Assembly: GCF_007176755.1 (NCBI RefSeq)
Contig: NZ_BJTV01000010.1
Location: forward strand, 231,988 to 295,987
Reading direction: 5' to 3'
DNA length: 64,000 bases
Origin: Streptomyces sp. 1-11
GTDB taxonomy: Bacteria > Actinomycetota > Actinomycetes > Streptomycetales > Streptomycetaceae
Shown one piece after another: positions 56,585 through 64,000 of the stretch. How positions within the stretch are numbered: the first letter of the stretch is position 1; every line of letters begins with the position of its first letter. The notes beneath the pieces are model-generated. The model had not been told where the DNA came from and made no database searches. It worked only from the letters and a program-made list of their open reading frames with translations. The translations under genes and the position numbers were made by a program.

Positions 56585-58681
56585 TCATATGCGGCGCAGG
56601 CGGATGACCGTCGCGTCCAGGTCGCCGCGCAGGCCGGTCCGCACGCCGTGGTGCAGCAGCACCGCCCCTCGGTGCACTTCACCCGTTTCGCGGCATTCGT
56701 ACGAGGCTGTCGGATCGAGTCCGCGCAGCCGCACGCGCGGTACCGGCTCGCCGTAGCTCTGCGCCTGGAGGCAGGCCAGGACCACCGTCTCGTCCCCCAG
56801 CAGGTACTGGACCGCGCTCAGGCCGCCCGCCGGGGGCCGCAGCCGGTACAGGTCGCCGTGCTGGACGAGTGGCCGGATCTCCTTGTAGAGGGCCACCCAC
56901 TCACGGGCCTCGGCCAGCTCCTCGTCGGTCCACTCGGTGAGGTCGCCGCCGACCCCGAGCACGCCCGCCATGGCGCTGACGAACCGGAAGCGCAGCGAGC
57001 TCGACCTGCCGTTGAGCTGGGTGTTGGGGCTGTCGGTGACCCAGGCCGCCATCACGCGCGCGGGATGGATCTGGCTGAAGCCGTGCTGGATGGCGAGCCG
57101 GTCGAGCGGGTCGGTGTTGTCGGAGGTCCACACCTGGTCCGTGCGGCTCAGCACCCCGAGGTCGATCCGCCCGCCGCCGCCCGAGCAGGACTCGAAGGCG
57201 ACCCGGGGGTGGGCGGCGCGCAACCGGTCCAGCAGGGCGTACAGCGCGCGGACGTGGTCGATCCACAGGCGCTGCGGGTACGGCTCCCCCGGCCACCCGG
57301 CGTCGGTGAAGCAGCGGTTGAAGTCCCATTTCACGTAGTCGATCGGGGCGCCGGACAGCAGGCCGTCCAGCCGCTCCCACAGGTACTCCTGGACGTCCTC
57401 GCGGGCGAGGTTGAGGACGAGCTGGTTGCGCAGTTCGGTCCGCCTGCGGCCCGGCTGGTACTGGACCCAGTCGGGGTGGGCGCGGTACAGGTCGCTGTCC
57501 GGGTTGACCATCTCCGGCTCGACCCAGACGCCGAACCGCATGCCGAGGCCGTGCACCTGGTCGGCCAGGGGTTTGAGGCCGTGCGGGAACCGGTCCGGGT
57601 TGGGGGTCCAGTCGCCGAGGCCCGCGCGGTCGCTGGTGCGGGCGCCGAACCAGCCGTCGTCGACGACGAACAGCTCGACGCCGATGCCGGCCGCCCGCCG
57701 GGCGAGGGCCGCCTGCTGCTCCTCGGAGATGTCGAAGTACGTCGCCTCCCAGGAGTTGAACAGCACCGGCCGGTCCCGCCCGGCGTCCGGGACGACGTGC
57801 GCGCGCTGGTAGGCGTGCCAGGTCCGGCTGGCCCCGCCGAAGCCGCCGTCGCTCCACAGGCCCGCGAAGACGGGGGTGGTGTACGACTCCCCCGGCTCCA
57901 GGAGCAGCAGGCCCGAGTTGTCGTGGCCGGCGCCGCCGGTGATCTGCACGCGCGCGTCCGGCAGTTGCGCGACGGCGATCCGCCAGGAGCCCGACCAGCC
58001 GAGCGCGCAGCCGTAGACCTCGCCGCGCTCCTCGGTGGCGTCGGTGTCGAGGGCGACCCAGGGCAGGTGCTGGTGGCCGGTGTGGCCGCGGCGGCTGCCG
58101 ATGACCTTCTCGCCGTGGGTGAGCGGCGCGCGGGTGAGCAGGGACTCGGCGGCCCAGCGGCCGTGGAGCTGGGACAGCCGCCAGCCCTCGCGGTCGGGCA
58201 GGGTCCAGGTGGCGGCGTCGGCGCGCAGCAGCTCCACGCTTGCCTGCCCGTGGTTGTCCAGGGTGACCCAGCGCTCCACGACGTCTCCGCGCATCCGGTG
58301 GTGCAGGGTGATCGCCAGTCCGTCGTCGTCGAAGCGCAGCCGCAGCTCCGCGCCCTCGGCGCCGGCTTCCGGGCCGTCCGCCACCTCGTACGACACGAAT
58401 CGCCACTCGGTGCCGCGCCGCTCGCCGGTGCGCACGGAGAGGGCGGGGCGGACGAAGCGGGGGCCGCCCTCGACGGGGTACTCCTCGCGGCCGTCGAGCG
58501 GGGACTCGAAGGGCCGGTAGCCGGGCAGCGGGCTCCGGGCCAGGGCCTCGGCGTCGGCGAGTGCGATGCGGGGGCCCCAGTGGAGGTGGAGCAGTTCGTC
58601 CGCCTCGGTCAGGTGCAGGGCGTAGCCGCTGGTGGGCCCGGTCAGGAGCCAGGTGCGACCGTTCTCGGCGATGTCCACCAT
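56585..58681 (-). CDS. GH36 alpha-galactosidase
   Basis: 698 residues, typical of bacterial GH36 enzymes. An N-terminal beta-sandwich (1-290) precedes the TIM barrel with 'FVVDDGWFGARTSDRAGLGDW' (in parts), the nucleophile Asp453 in 'YVKWDFNRCF', the substrate-binding 'FESCSGGGGRIDLG' and the acid/base Asp521 in 'WTSDNTDPLDRL'. A C-terminal beta domain closes it. No signal peptide is present, so it would act inside the cell on imported alpha-galactosides such as melibiose or raffinose. ATG 58681 has GAGG six bases ahead. No sugar importer is adjacent; the closest one is at 16-19 kb. Confidence 0.94.
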   Translation of the reverse strand: MVDIAENGRTWLLTGPTSGYALHLTEADELLHLHWGPRIALADAEALARSPLPGYRPFESPLDGREEYPVEGGPRFVRPALSVRTGERRGTEWRFVSYEVADGPEAGAEGAELRLRFDDDGLAITLHHRMRGDVVERWVTLDNHGQASVELLRADAATWTLPDREGWRLSQLHGRWAAESLLTRAPLTHGEKVIGSRRGHTGHQHLPWVALDTDATEERGEVYGCALGWSGSWRIAVAQLPDARVQITGGAGHDNSGLLLLEPGESYTTPVFAGLWSDGGFGGASRTWHAYQRAHVVPDAGRDRPVLFNSWEATYFDISEEQQAALARRAAGIGVELFVVDDGWFGARTSDRAGLGDWTPNPDRFPHGLKPLADQVHGLGMRFGVWVEPEMVNPDSDLYRAHPDWVQYQPGRRRTELRNQLVLNLAREDVQEYLWERLDGLLSGAPIDYVKWDFNRCFTDAGWPGEPYPQRLWIDHVRALYALLDRLRAAHPRVAFESCSGGGGRIDLGVLSRTDQVWTSDNTDPLDRLAIQHGFSQIHPARVMAAWVTDSPNTQLNGRSSSLRFRFVSAMAGVLGVGGDLTEWTDEELAEAREWVALYKEIRPLVQHGDLYRLRPPAGGLSAVQYLLGDETVVLACLQAQSYGEPVPRVRLRGLDPTASYECRETGEVHRGAVLLHHGVRTGLRGDLDATVIRLRRI

Positions 58682-58853
58682 CGAGACCTCACAGGTGTCA
58701 ACAGATTCGCTCAGGTGGGCACATCATCGGGGCCCGTGAGCTCGGTCGGCAACGCCTGTGGACAACTCATTGCCCGAGGTGACCGATGTCGTATCGTCGT
58801 CGCAGCGCCCGCCGGCGAGCCGAGCCGACGGGGTCCGACCGGGAGGAGCCCCC

Positions 58854-59651
58854 GTGACGCAGCAGGTCCCGTCGACCGAGCCCGAGCTGGCCGGCGTGCG
58901 CAACTTCCGCGACGTGGGCGGAATGCCGACCGTGGACGGCCGGCGGGTGCGCCCGGGGGTGCTGTTCCGCAGCGGCCACCTCGCGCACGCGACGGAGAAG
59001 GACGCCGCCTTCCTCGGCGCCCTGGGCCTGCACACGGTGTTCGACTTCCGCAACGCGGCCGACCGCAGGCTGGAGGGCCCGGACGTCGAGCTGCCGGGCG
59101 TGCGGAACGTGAACCTGCCGCTGAGCGATCCGGCGGACGGCGCCGAGTTCTGGAAGATGGTCCGCGACGGCGACCTCGACCAGTTGCGCGACATCCTCGC
59201 GGACGGCAAGGCCGCCGCCCGGATGGTCGCCTCGTACCGGACGATCGTCACCGAGCGCACCGCCGAGCACTCGCGGGTGCTGCACTCGCTGGCCGAGGAC
59301 AGCGTCCCCGCGCTGATGCACTGCGCCGCCGGCAAGGATCGGGCGGGCATCTCGATAGCGGTCACCCTGCTCGCGGTGGGCGTGGAGCGCGACGCGATCG
59401 TGGCCGACTACCTGGAGTCCAACGCCAAGCACCGCCGCTACAAGGTGCGCCGCAACGGCAGCCCCGACACCGCGTACACCCCCGAGGTGATGGAGCTGCT
59501 CAGCCCGCTGTTCGACGCCCGGGAGGAGTACCTGCAGGCGGCGTTCGCGAGTATCGACGCTACGTGGGGCGGGGTCGAGGCCTACTTCGAGCAGGGCCTG
59601 GGGCTCACCGAAGGGACGCGTGAGCGGCTGCGGGAGCGCCTGCTCGACTGA
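58854..59651 (+). CDS. Tyrosine-protein phosphatase (PTP, Y_phosphatase3 type)
   Basis: 265 residues from GTG 58854, decided by GGGAGGAG five bases upstream; an in-frame ATG at 58758 lies before it. The start 'GVRNFRDVGGMPTVDG' is the NFRDxGG signature of the atypical bacterial PTP family (PtpB/IphP-like). The P-loop 'HCAAGKDRAG' contains Cys157 and Arg163 (CX5R), and the Lys-Asp inside it fits triple-specificity phosphatases that also act on phosphoinositides. It ends six bases from the convergent small membrane protein gene, without room for a terminator. Confidence 0.92.
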   Translation: MTQQVPSTEPELAGVRNFRDVGGMPTVDGRRVRPGVLFRSGHLAHATEKDAAFLGALGLHTVFDFRNAADRRLEGPDVELPGVRNVNLPLSDPADGAEFWKMVRDGDLDQLRDILADGKAAARMVASYRTIVTERTAEHSRVLHSLAEDSVPALMHCAAGKDRAGISIAVTLLAVGVERDAIVADYLESNAKHRRYKVRRNGSPDTAYTPEVMELLSPLFDAREEYLQAAFASIDATWGGVEAYFEQGLGLTEGTRERLRERLLD

Positions 59652-59657
59652 CGTCCG

Positions 59658-59780
59658 TCAGCTCTTGGCACCCACCGCGAACAGCAGGTAGAGGAACGCG
59701 GCGAACAGGTGGCCCACGGCGATGTAGATGACCAGCCGGATCCACAGGGCTCGGGGGAACTTCTCCTCGAAGTTGCTCAT
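59658..59780 (-). CDS. Small single-helix membrane protein (DUF6126-like)
   Basis: 40 residues: a charged start 'MSNFEEKFPRALWIR' and one membrane helix 'LVIYIAVGHLFAAFLYLLF'. ATG 59780 overlaps the stop of the XRE-cupin gene (ATGA at 59777-59780), so it is translationally coupled to it. Very short proteins of this type sit beside the XRE regulator at the edge of hopanoid clusters in Streptomyces as I recall them. Function unknown. Confidence 0.82.
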   Translation of the reverse strand: MSNFEEKFPRALWIRLVIYIAVGHLFAAFLYLLFAVGAKS

Positions 59781-60400
59781 GGCAGTTCTCCAGTCGAGGG
59801 GCCCAGGCACAGCGCGGCCGTGGGACTCTGCAGCAGGGTGTGGACGAACAGCAGCTCCACGCCGTCCTGGTCCTCGGCGGCCAGGCGGTGCGGGGTGAGG
59901 GAGTCGAAGTGCGCGCTGTCGCCGGGGGCGAGCAGATGCGTGGTGTCGCCGAGGCGCAGTCTGAGCCGCCCCTTCAGCACGTGCAGCCACTCCTCGCCGG
60001 GGTGGACGCGCACGATGTCGCCCTGGGCGCCGTGAGGCACCCGGACGCGCAGCGCCTGCATGCCCCGGCCGGAAGCGCCGGCCTGGTAGTAGGTCCAGCC
60101 GCCGGCCCGGGTGGGCTCCATGTCGGCGGCGCGCACGATGGCGTCCCGGTCGGCGACCCGCTCGCCCAGCAGTTCGGAGACGGTCGTACCGTAGGTACGG
60201 GCGAGCGCGAGCAGCATCGGCAGCGAGGGCTGGCGCCCGCCGGTCTCCAGCCGGGAGAGGTGGGCGGGCGAGAGCCCGGCGGAGCGGGCCGCCGCCTCGA
60301 GGGTGAGGCCGGCACGCCGGCGCAGCTCGCGCAGCTGCGGCGCCACGGCGGGCAGGTCGCCGCCCTCGCCCGCCGGCGGCGGGACTTCTGAGGCGTTCAT
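59777..60400 (-). CDS. XRE-family regulator with C-terminal cupin
   Basis: 207 residues: helix-turn-helix (about 22-75, 'LTLEAAARSAGLSPAHLSRLE') and a cupin_2 domain (about 125-190, 'VHPGEEWLHVLKGRLRLRLG', 'LAPGDSAHFDSLTPHRL'). The cupin His/Glu residues suggest a metal or small-molecule sensor. The upstream region carries two palindromes (60420-60436 and 60441-60455) about 20 bases apart, which are good operator candidates for this protein. It ends in the start of the small membrane protein gene. The neighbouring aminotransferase and dxs are on the same strand upstream. Confidence 0.9.
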   Translation of the reverse strand: MNASEVPPPAGEGGDLPAVAPQLRELRRRAGLTLEAAARSAGLSPAHLSRLETGGRQPSLPMLLALARTYGTTVSELLGERVADRDAIVRAADMEPTRAGGWTYYQAGASGRGMQALRVRVPHGAQGDIVRVHPGEEWLHVLKGRLRLRLGDTTHLLAPGDSAHFDSLTPHRLAAEDQDGVELLFVHTLLQSPTAALCLGPSTGELP

Positions 60401-60419
60401 GCCTCCATTGAGCCGCAGA

Positions 60420-60455
60420 TTTGCCTCTGCGGCAAATTTCTTGCCTCCGAGGCAA
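60420..60455. promoter_or_regulatory. Twin palindromic operators before the XRE-cupin gene
   Basis: Site 1: TTTGCC-tctgc-GGCAAA (60420-60436). Site 2: TTGCCTC-c-GAGGCAA (60441-60455). Both share the TTGCC...GGCAA half-sites, and their centres are 20 bases apart, or two helical turns, so two regulator dimers could bind one face of the DNA. They fill most of the 75-base gap between the aminotransferase stop and the regulator start. Confidence 0.68.
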
Positions 60456-60475
60456 ACTCGGTCCGGTGGGCGGTT

Positions 60476-61861
60476 CTAGCGGTTGCCCACCGCCTGCCTG
60501 ATCAGCGTCTTCCCGAAGTCCCACATGAGGCCGCCGCCGCTGTGCGCGTCGTCCATGACGGCGGTGAAGGCGGTGACGAACCGGTCCACGTCGGCCTCGT
60601 CGATGATCAGCGGCGGGATGAGCTTGATCACCTCGAGGTGGTCGCCGGAGACCTGGGTGAGGATGTGGTGCCGCTGCAGCAGCGGGACGACCACCATCTG
60701 CGCGAACAGGCCCTTGCGGGCGGCCTGCAACATGGTCCAGCGGCCGCGCAGCTTCAGCGAGGAGGGCCGCCCGAACTCGATGCCGATCATCAGACCCCGG
60801 CCGCGCACGTCCGCGAGCAGCTCGTAGCGGTCGATCAGCGCGGTGAGCCGTGACCTCAGCAGCTCGCCGGTCGTGCGCACCCCGGCGACGATCTGCTCGT
60901 TCTCCATCACCGAGAGCACGGCGAGCCCGGCGGCCATGGCCTGGGCGTTGGCGCCGAAGCTGGCCGAGTGCACCAGGACACGGTCCATGGACGAGTAGAC
61001 CTTCTTGAAGATCCACTCCTTGCCCAGGGTGGCGCCGACCGGCACGTACCCGCCGGACAGCGCCTTGGCCACGCACACCAGGTCGGGCTCCACCCCCTCC
61101 TCGTGCTGGTAGGCGTAGAAGTCGCCGGTGCGGCCGAGGCCGGTCTGCACCTCGTCGGCGATCAGCAGCGCCTTGTGCCGGTGCAGCAGTTCCTGGGCCG
61201 CGCGTAGATAGCCGGGCGGCGCCTCGTGCACGCCCTTGCCCTGGATGGGCTCGACGATCAGGGCGGCCACGTCGCCCTTCCTCAGCTCCCGGGCGAGGGC
61301 GTCGAGGTCGCCGAGGGGTACGGCGGTGTCGGGCAGCAGCGGGGCGAAGCCGTCGCGGAAGCCGTCCTCGCCGTTGACCGACAGGGAGCCGGTGGTCAGG
61401 CCGTGGAAGGCGTGGTCGCAGTACAGGACCCTGGGCCTGCCGGTGGCGTACCGGGCGAACTTCAGGGCGGTCTCCACCGCCTCCGTGCCGCTGTTGCCGA
61501 AGAACACCCGGTCCAGGTGCGGGCTGTGGGCGAGCAGCCGCTCGGCGAGCAGGCCCGGCAGCGGCTGGCAGTCGAAACGGGTGAGGTCGGCGAGGCCCAG
61601 GTCCAGGACCTCGTGCAGCGCCTTGCGGACGACCGGGTGGTGGCGGCCGAGGCCCATCACGCCGAACCCGGCGAGCATGTCCAGGTAGTCGGTGCCGTCC
61701 GCGTCGAAGAAGTGGGCGCCCTCGGCCCGTTCGTAGACGCGGTCGAAGCCGATGGTGTGCAGCATGCGCGGGAGCTGCGGGTTGAGGTGCTTGGTGTGCA
61801 GCTCGTAGCGTTCGGCTCCGCGCTCGGCGAGGAGGGCGCCGAGGTCGAACTCCGTGCTCAT
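60476..61861 (-). CDS. hpnO: Class-III aminotransferase, HpnO-like
   Basis: 461 residues, PLP-dependent class-III (ornithine/acetylornithine-type) aminotransferase: 'FFGNSGTEAVETALKFAR', 'YCDHAFHGLTTGSLS' and 'LLIADEVQTGLGRTGDFY' with the PLP-ring Asp. The Schiff-base Lys is in 'VAKALSGGYVPVGATL'. ATG 61861 overlaps the dxs stop (ATGA). Linked to dxs and ispG, it most likely makes amino-bacteriohopanetriol from the ribosyl/aldehyde hopanoid side chain, as HpnO does. The gene name is based on context, and other omega-amino substrates are possible. Confidence 0.75.
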   Translation of the reverse strand: MSTEFDLGALLAERGAERYELHTKHLNPQLPRMLHTIGFDRVYERAEGAHFFDADGTDYLDMLAGFGVMGLGRHHPVVRKALHEVLDLGLADLTRFDCQPLPGLLAERLLAHSPHLDRVFFGNSGTEAVETALKFARYATGRPRVLYCDHAFHGLTTGSLSVNGEDGFRDGFAPLLPDTAVPLGDLDALARELRKGDVAALIVEPIQGKGVHEAPPGYLRAAQELLHRHKALLIADEVQTGLGRTGDFYAYQHEEGVEPDLVCVAKALSGGYVPVGATLGKEWIFKKVYSSMDRVLVHSASFGANAQAMAAGLAVLSVMENEQIVAGVRTTGELLRSRLTALIDRYELLADVRGRGLMIGIEFGRPSSLKLRGRWTMLQAARKGLFAQMVVVPLLQRHHILTQVSGDHLEVIKLIPPLIIDEADVDRFVTAFTAVMDDAHSGGGLMWDFGKTLIRQAVGNR

Positions 61862-63813
61862 TCACTCTCCTTGGCTGCGCCGTCGACGGACGCGACGGCC
61901 GGGCCCTGTTGCGGAAGTCCGGTCGATCGCCCGGCGGGGACGTTCGCGGCGGCGCCCAGGCTCGCGCCGATGCGCCCGGCGATCTCCACGGGCGTGAGGC
62001 CGATGTCGGCCAGCACCTCGCCGCGTTTGGCGTGCGCGAGGAACTGCTCCGGGATGCCGAACCGCCGTACCGGCACGTCCACGTCCGCGTCGCCGAGGGC
62101 GAGGGCCACGGCCGAACCGACGCCGGCCGCACGGCTGTTGTCCTCCACGACGGCGACCAGGCGGTGTCCGGCGGCCAGGCCCGGCAGGGCGGGGTCGACG
62201 GGTTTGACCCAGCGGGGGTCCACCACCGTGCAGCCGACACCCCGGGCGGCGAGCAGTTCGGCGGCCTGGAGGCACACCGGCGCCATCACTCCGACCGCCA
62301 CCAGCAGCACCTCGGAGTGTTCGTCGCGGAGCAGGACGTCCATCCCGCCCACCTGGCCGACGGCCGGTACGTCCGGGCCTGCCGGCTCCTTGGGGAAGCG
62401 GACCAGGGTGGGCGCGTCGTCCACGGCGACGGCCTCGCGCAGTTGGGCGCGCAACTGCCCGGCGTCGCGCGGGGCGGCGATCCGCAGCCCGGGCACGACC
62501 TGAAGGACGGACATGTCCCACATGCCGTTGTGCGAAGCCCCGTCCACTCCGGTGACGCCGGCCCGGTCCAGCACGAAGGTGACCCCGCAGCGGTGCAGGG
62601 CCACGTCCATCAGCAACTGGTCGAAGGCGCGGTTGAGGAAGGTGGCGTAGACGGCGACGACGGGGTGGAGTCCGCCGGTCGCGAGCCCGGCCGCCGAGAC
62701 CGCCGCGTGCTGCTCGGCGATGCCGACGTCCCACACCCGGTCGGGGAACCGCTCGGCGAAGGGACCGAGGCCCACCGGGTGCAGCATGGCCGCCGTGATC
62801 GCGACGACGTCCTCGCGTTCCTCGGCGATGCGGACGATCTCGTCGCCGAACACCGAGGTCCAGGACGGCCCGCCGGCCGGGGAGAGCGGCGCGCAGGTGA
62901 GCGGGTCCATCACGCCGACGGTGTGGAAGCGGTCCTCCTCGTGGGCGAGGGCGGGTTCGTAGCCGCGGCCCTTCTCCGTGAGGCAGTGGACCACGACCGG
63001 CCCGTGGAAGCGTTTGGCGCGGCGCAGCGCCGACTCGACGGCGCCGATGTCGTGTCCGTCGATCGGGCCGACGTACTTCAGCCCCAGGTCCTCGAACATG
63101 CCCTGCGGGGCGAAGGCGTCCTTGAAGCCCTTCTTCGCGCCGTGCAGGGACTCGTAGATGGTGCCGCCCACCACCGGGGTGCGCAGCAGCACCTCCTTGC
63201 CCCACGCGAGGGCCTTCTCGTACCCGTCGGTGGTGCGCAGGGTGGCCAGGTGGTTGGCGAGGCCCCCGATGGTCGGCGCGTAGGAGCGCTCGTTGTCGTT
63301 GACGACGACGATCAGCGGCCGGTCCTTGGCGGCCGCGATGTTGTTCAGCGCCTCCCAGGCCATGCCGCCGGTCAGCGCCCCGTCGCCGATGACGGCGACC
63401 ACATGGCCCCGCTCCCCCAGCACCTGGTTGGCCTTGGCGAGGCCGTCGGCCCAGCCCAGCGCGGTGGAGGCGTGGCTGTTCTCGATGACGTCGTGCTCGG
63501 ACTCCTCACGGGAGGGGTAGCCGGACAGGCCGCCCTTGCCGCGCAGCTTGGAGAAGTCCTGACGTCCGGTCAGGAGCTTGTGCACATAGCTCTGGTGGCC
63601 GGTGTCCCACAGGATGCGGTCGACCGGCGACTCGAAGACCCGGTGGAGCGCGATGGAGAGTTCCACCACCCCCAGGTTGGGCCCGAGGTGACCACCGGTC
63701 CTGGCCACCGCGTGCACCAGGAACTCGCGTATCTCCTCGGACAGTTCACCGAGTTCCGCCTCGGACAGCGCTTTCAGGTCGCGTGGTTGCCGGATGGTCT
63801 CCAGGATCGTCAC
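61858..63813 (-). CDS. dxs: 1-deoxy-D-xylulose-5-phosphate synthase
   Basis: 651 residues from GTG 63813 ('VTILETIRQPRDLKALS', the usual start). The thiamine-diphosphate motif is 'VIGDGALTGGMAWEALNNI' ending in Asn-Asn as expected, with 'HVVAVIGDG' before it and 'WDTGHQSYVHKLLTGR' earlier; 'DVGIAEQHAAVSAAG' carries the catalytic Glu and His. It condenses pyruvate with glyceraldehyde 3-phosphate, the first step of the MEP pathway. Streptomyces often have a second dxs inside the hopanoid cluster, supplying extra isoprenoid precursors. It lies between ispG and the aminotransferase, 35 bases from the ispG stop, and overlaps the aminotransferase start by four bases. Confidence 0.95.
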   Translation of the reverse strand: MTILETIRQPRDLKALSEAELGELSEEIREFLVHAVARTGGHLGPNLGVVELSIALHRVFESPVDRILWDTGHQSYVHKLLTGRQDFSKLRGKGGLSGYPSREESEHDVIENSHASTALGWADGLAKANQVLGERGHVVAVIGDGALTGGMAWEALNNIAAAKDRPLIVVVNDNERSYAPTIGGLANHLATLRTTDGYEKALAWGKEVLLRTPVVGGTIYESLHGAKKGFKDAFAPQGMFEDLGLKYVGPIDGHDIGAVESALRRAKRFHGPVVVHCLTEKGRGYEPALAHEEDRFHTVGVMDPLTCAPLSPAGGPSWTSVFGDEIVRIAEEREDVVAITAAMLHPVGLGPFAERFPDRVWDVGIAEQHAAVSAAGLATGGLHPVVAVYATFLNRAFDQLLMDVALHRCGVTFVLDRAGVTGVDGASHNGMWDMSVLQVVPGLRIAAPRDAGQLRAQLREAVAVDDAPTLVRFPKEPAGPDVPAVGQVGGMDVLLRDEHSEVLLVAVGVMAPVCLQAAELLAARGVGCTVVDPRWVKPVDPALPGLAAGHRLVAVVEDNSRAAGVGSAVALALGDADVDVPVRRFGIPEQFLAHAKRGEVLADIGLTPVEIAGRIGASLGAAANVPAGRSTGLPQQGPAVASVDGAAKESE

Positions 63814-63848
63814 GCTGGGCCCCCTCTCGGTCCGTGCCGTGCCTTGCC

Positions 63849-64000
63849 TCAACTCAACCCGTCCGCGGCGCTCGTCCCCTCGGCGAGCTTCATGGCCTCC
63901 TCGATGAGGGTCTCCACGATCTTCGACTCGGGGACGGTCTTGATGACCTCGCCCTTGACGAAGATCTGGCCCTTGCCGTTGCCGGAGGCGACGCCCAGGT
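63849..64000 (-). CDS. ispG: IspG (GcpE), C-terminal end, runs off the right edge
   Basis: The last 50 codons are visible on the reverse strand: 'LGVASGNGKGQIFVKGEV' followed by 'IKTVPESKIVETLIEEA' and the stop at 63851-63849. This is the characteristic C-terminus of 4-hydroxy-3-methylbut-2-enyl diphosphate synthase, the 4Fe-4S enzyme of the MEP pathway. Its head lies outside the window. Together with dxs it suggests a cluster-borne second copy of MEP genes. Confidence 0.9.
   Translation of the reverse strand, partial: LGVASGNGKGQIFVKGEVIKTVPESKIVETLIEEAMKLAEGTSAADGLS

Overview
The window is high-GC actinobacterial chromosome and almost certainly from a Streptomyces. The supporting signs are strong G/C third-position bias, GTG and TTG starts, many GTGA/ATGA stop-start overlaps, leaderless genes with a -10 box 6-7 bases before the start codon, a conservon (cvnABCD), DUF574 methyltransferases, a CUT1 sugar importer without its own ATPase, and a c-di-AMP riboswitch in front of a LysM/M23 peptidase. 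I see no transposase, integrase, phage module, CRISPR array or rRNA. The organism cannot be named to species from this window.

Left part (1-9400): a compact, divergently transcribed accessory cluster that looks like an uncharacterised biosynthetic locus. Leftward: an isochorismatase-like hydrolase, an agmatinase/arginase-fold enzyme, an ATP-grasp ligase and an MFS exporter that runs off the window. Rightward: a haem-oxygenase-like diiron oxidase (HDO/DUF3865 type), hypE, hypF and a 485-residue protein I do not recognise. HypE and HypF normally build the CN ligands of [NiFe]-hydrogenase, but no hydrogenase subunit, hypA, hypB, hypC or hypD is visible here. The cluster may therefore use carbamoyl-phosphate chemistry to carbamoylate or cyanate a small molecule. 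A 28-bp palindrome lies between the two divergent promoters.

9400-21250: a tRNA-Pro(GGG) gene, a cupin, two Gfo/Idh/MocA dehydrogenases, a CUT2 sugar importer (leftward), a CUT1 sugar importer (rightward), an APC amino-acid transporter and a second identical tRNA-Pro gene. This is a sugar or polyol uptake and oxidation region.

21300-38200: DUF309, the unlinked cobalamin genes cobF and cobK (convergent, overlapping at their 3' ends), a TSUP permease with an in-frame stop near its start, an acyl-CoA synthetase/thiolase pair, a lysophospholipase-like hydrolase, Dps and stress-type genes, an internally deleted DUF574 pseudogene near an intact paralogue, a HAD phosphatase, a glutamine synthetase-like/amidohydrolase pair that resembles a split FluG, a DUF4916 NUDIX-like protein, a GAF-PP2C phosphatase translationally coupled to a tiny ORF, a MASE1 sensor, and a third tRNA-Pro.

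38300-56600: MFS exporter, YjbR protein, GNAT, XRE-cupin and LysR regulators with palindromes on their start codons, tdh-kbl (threonine to glycine), a conservon with an attached GAF gene, a polysaccharide pyruvyl transferase, an MBL-fold hydrolase, an amino-acid dehydrogenase, TetR, an SGNH hydrolase, and a LysM/M23 peptidase under a ydaO riboswitch.

56600-64000: GH36 alpha-galactosidase, a tyrosine phosphatase, then the edge of what looks like a hopanoid locus: a small membrane protein (DUF6126), an XRE-cupin regulator behind twin palindromes, a class-III aminotransferase (HpnO-like), dxs and the C-terminal end of ispG at the right edge. No gene-free stretch of more than 300 bases is unexplained; the longest gaps hold tRNA genes, hairpins, promoters or the riboswitch.
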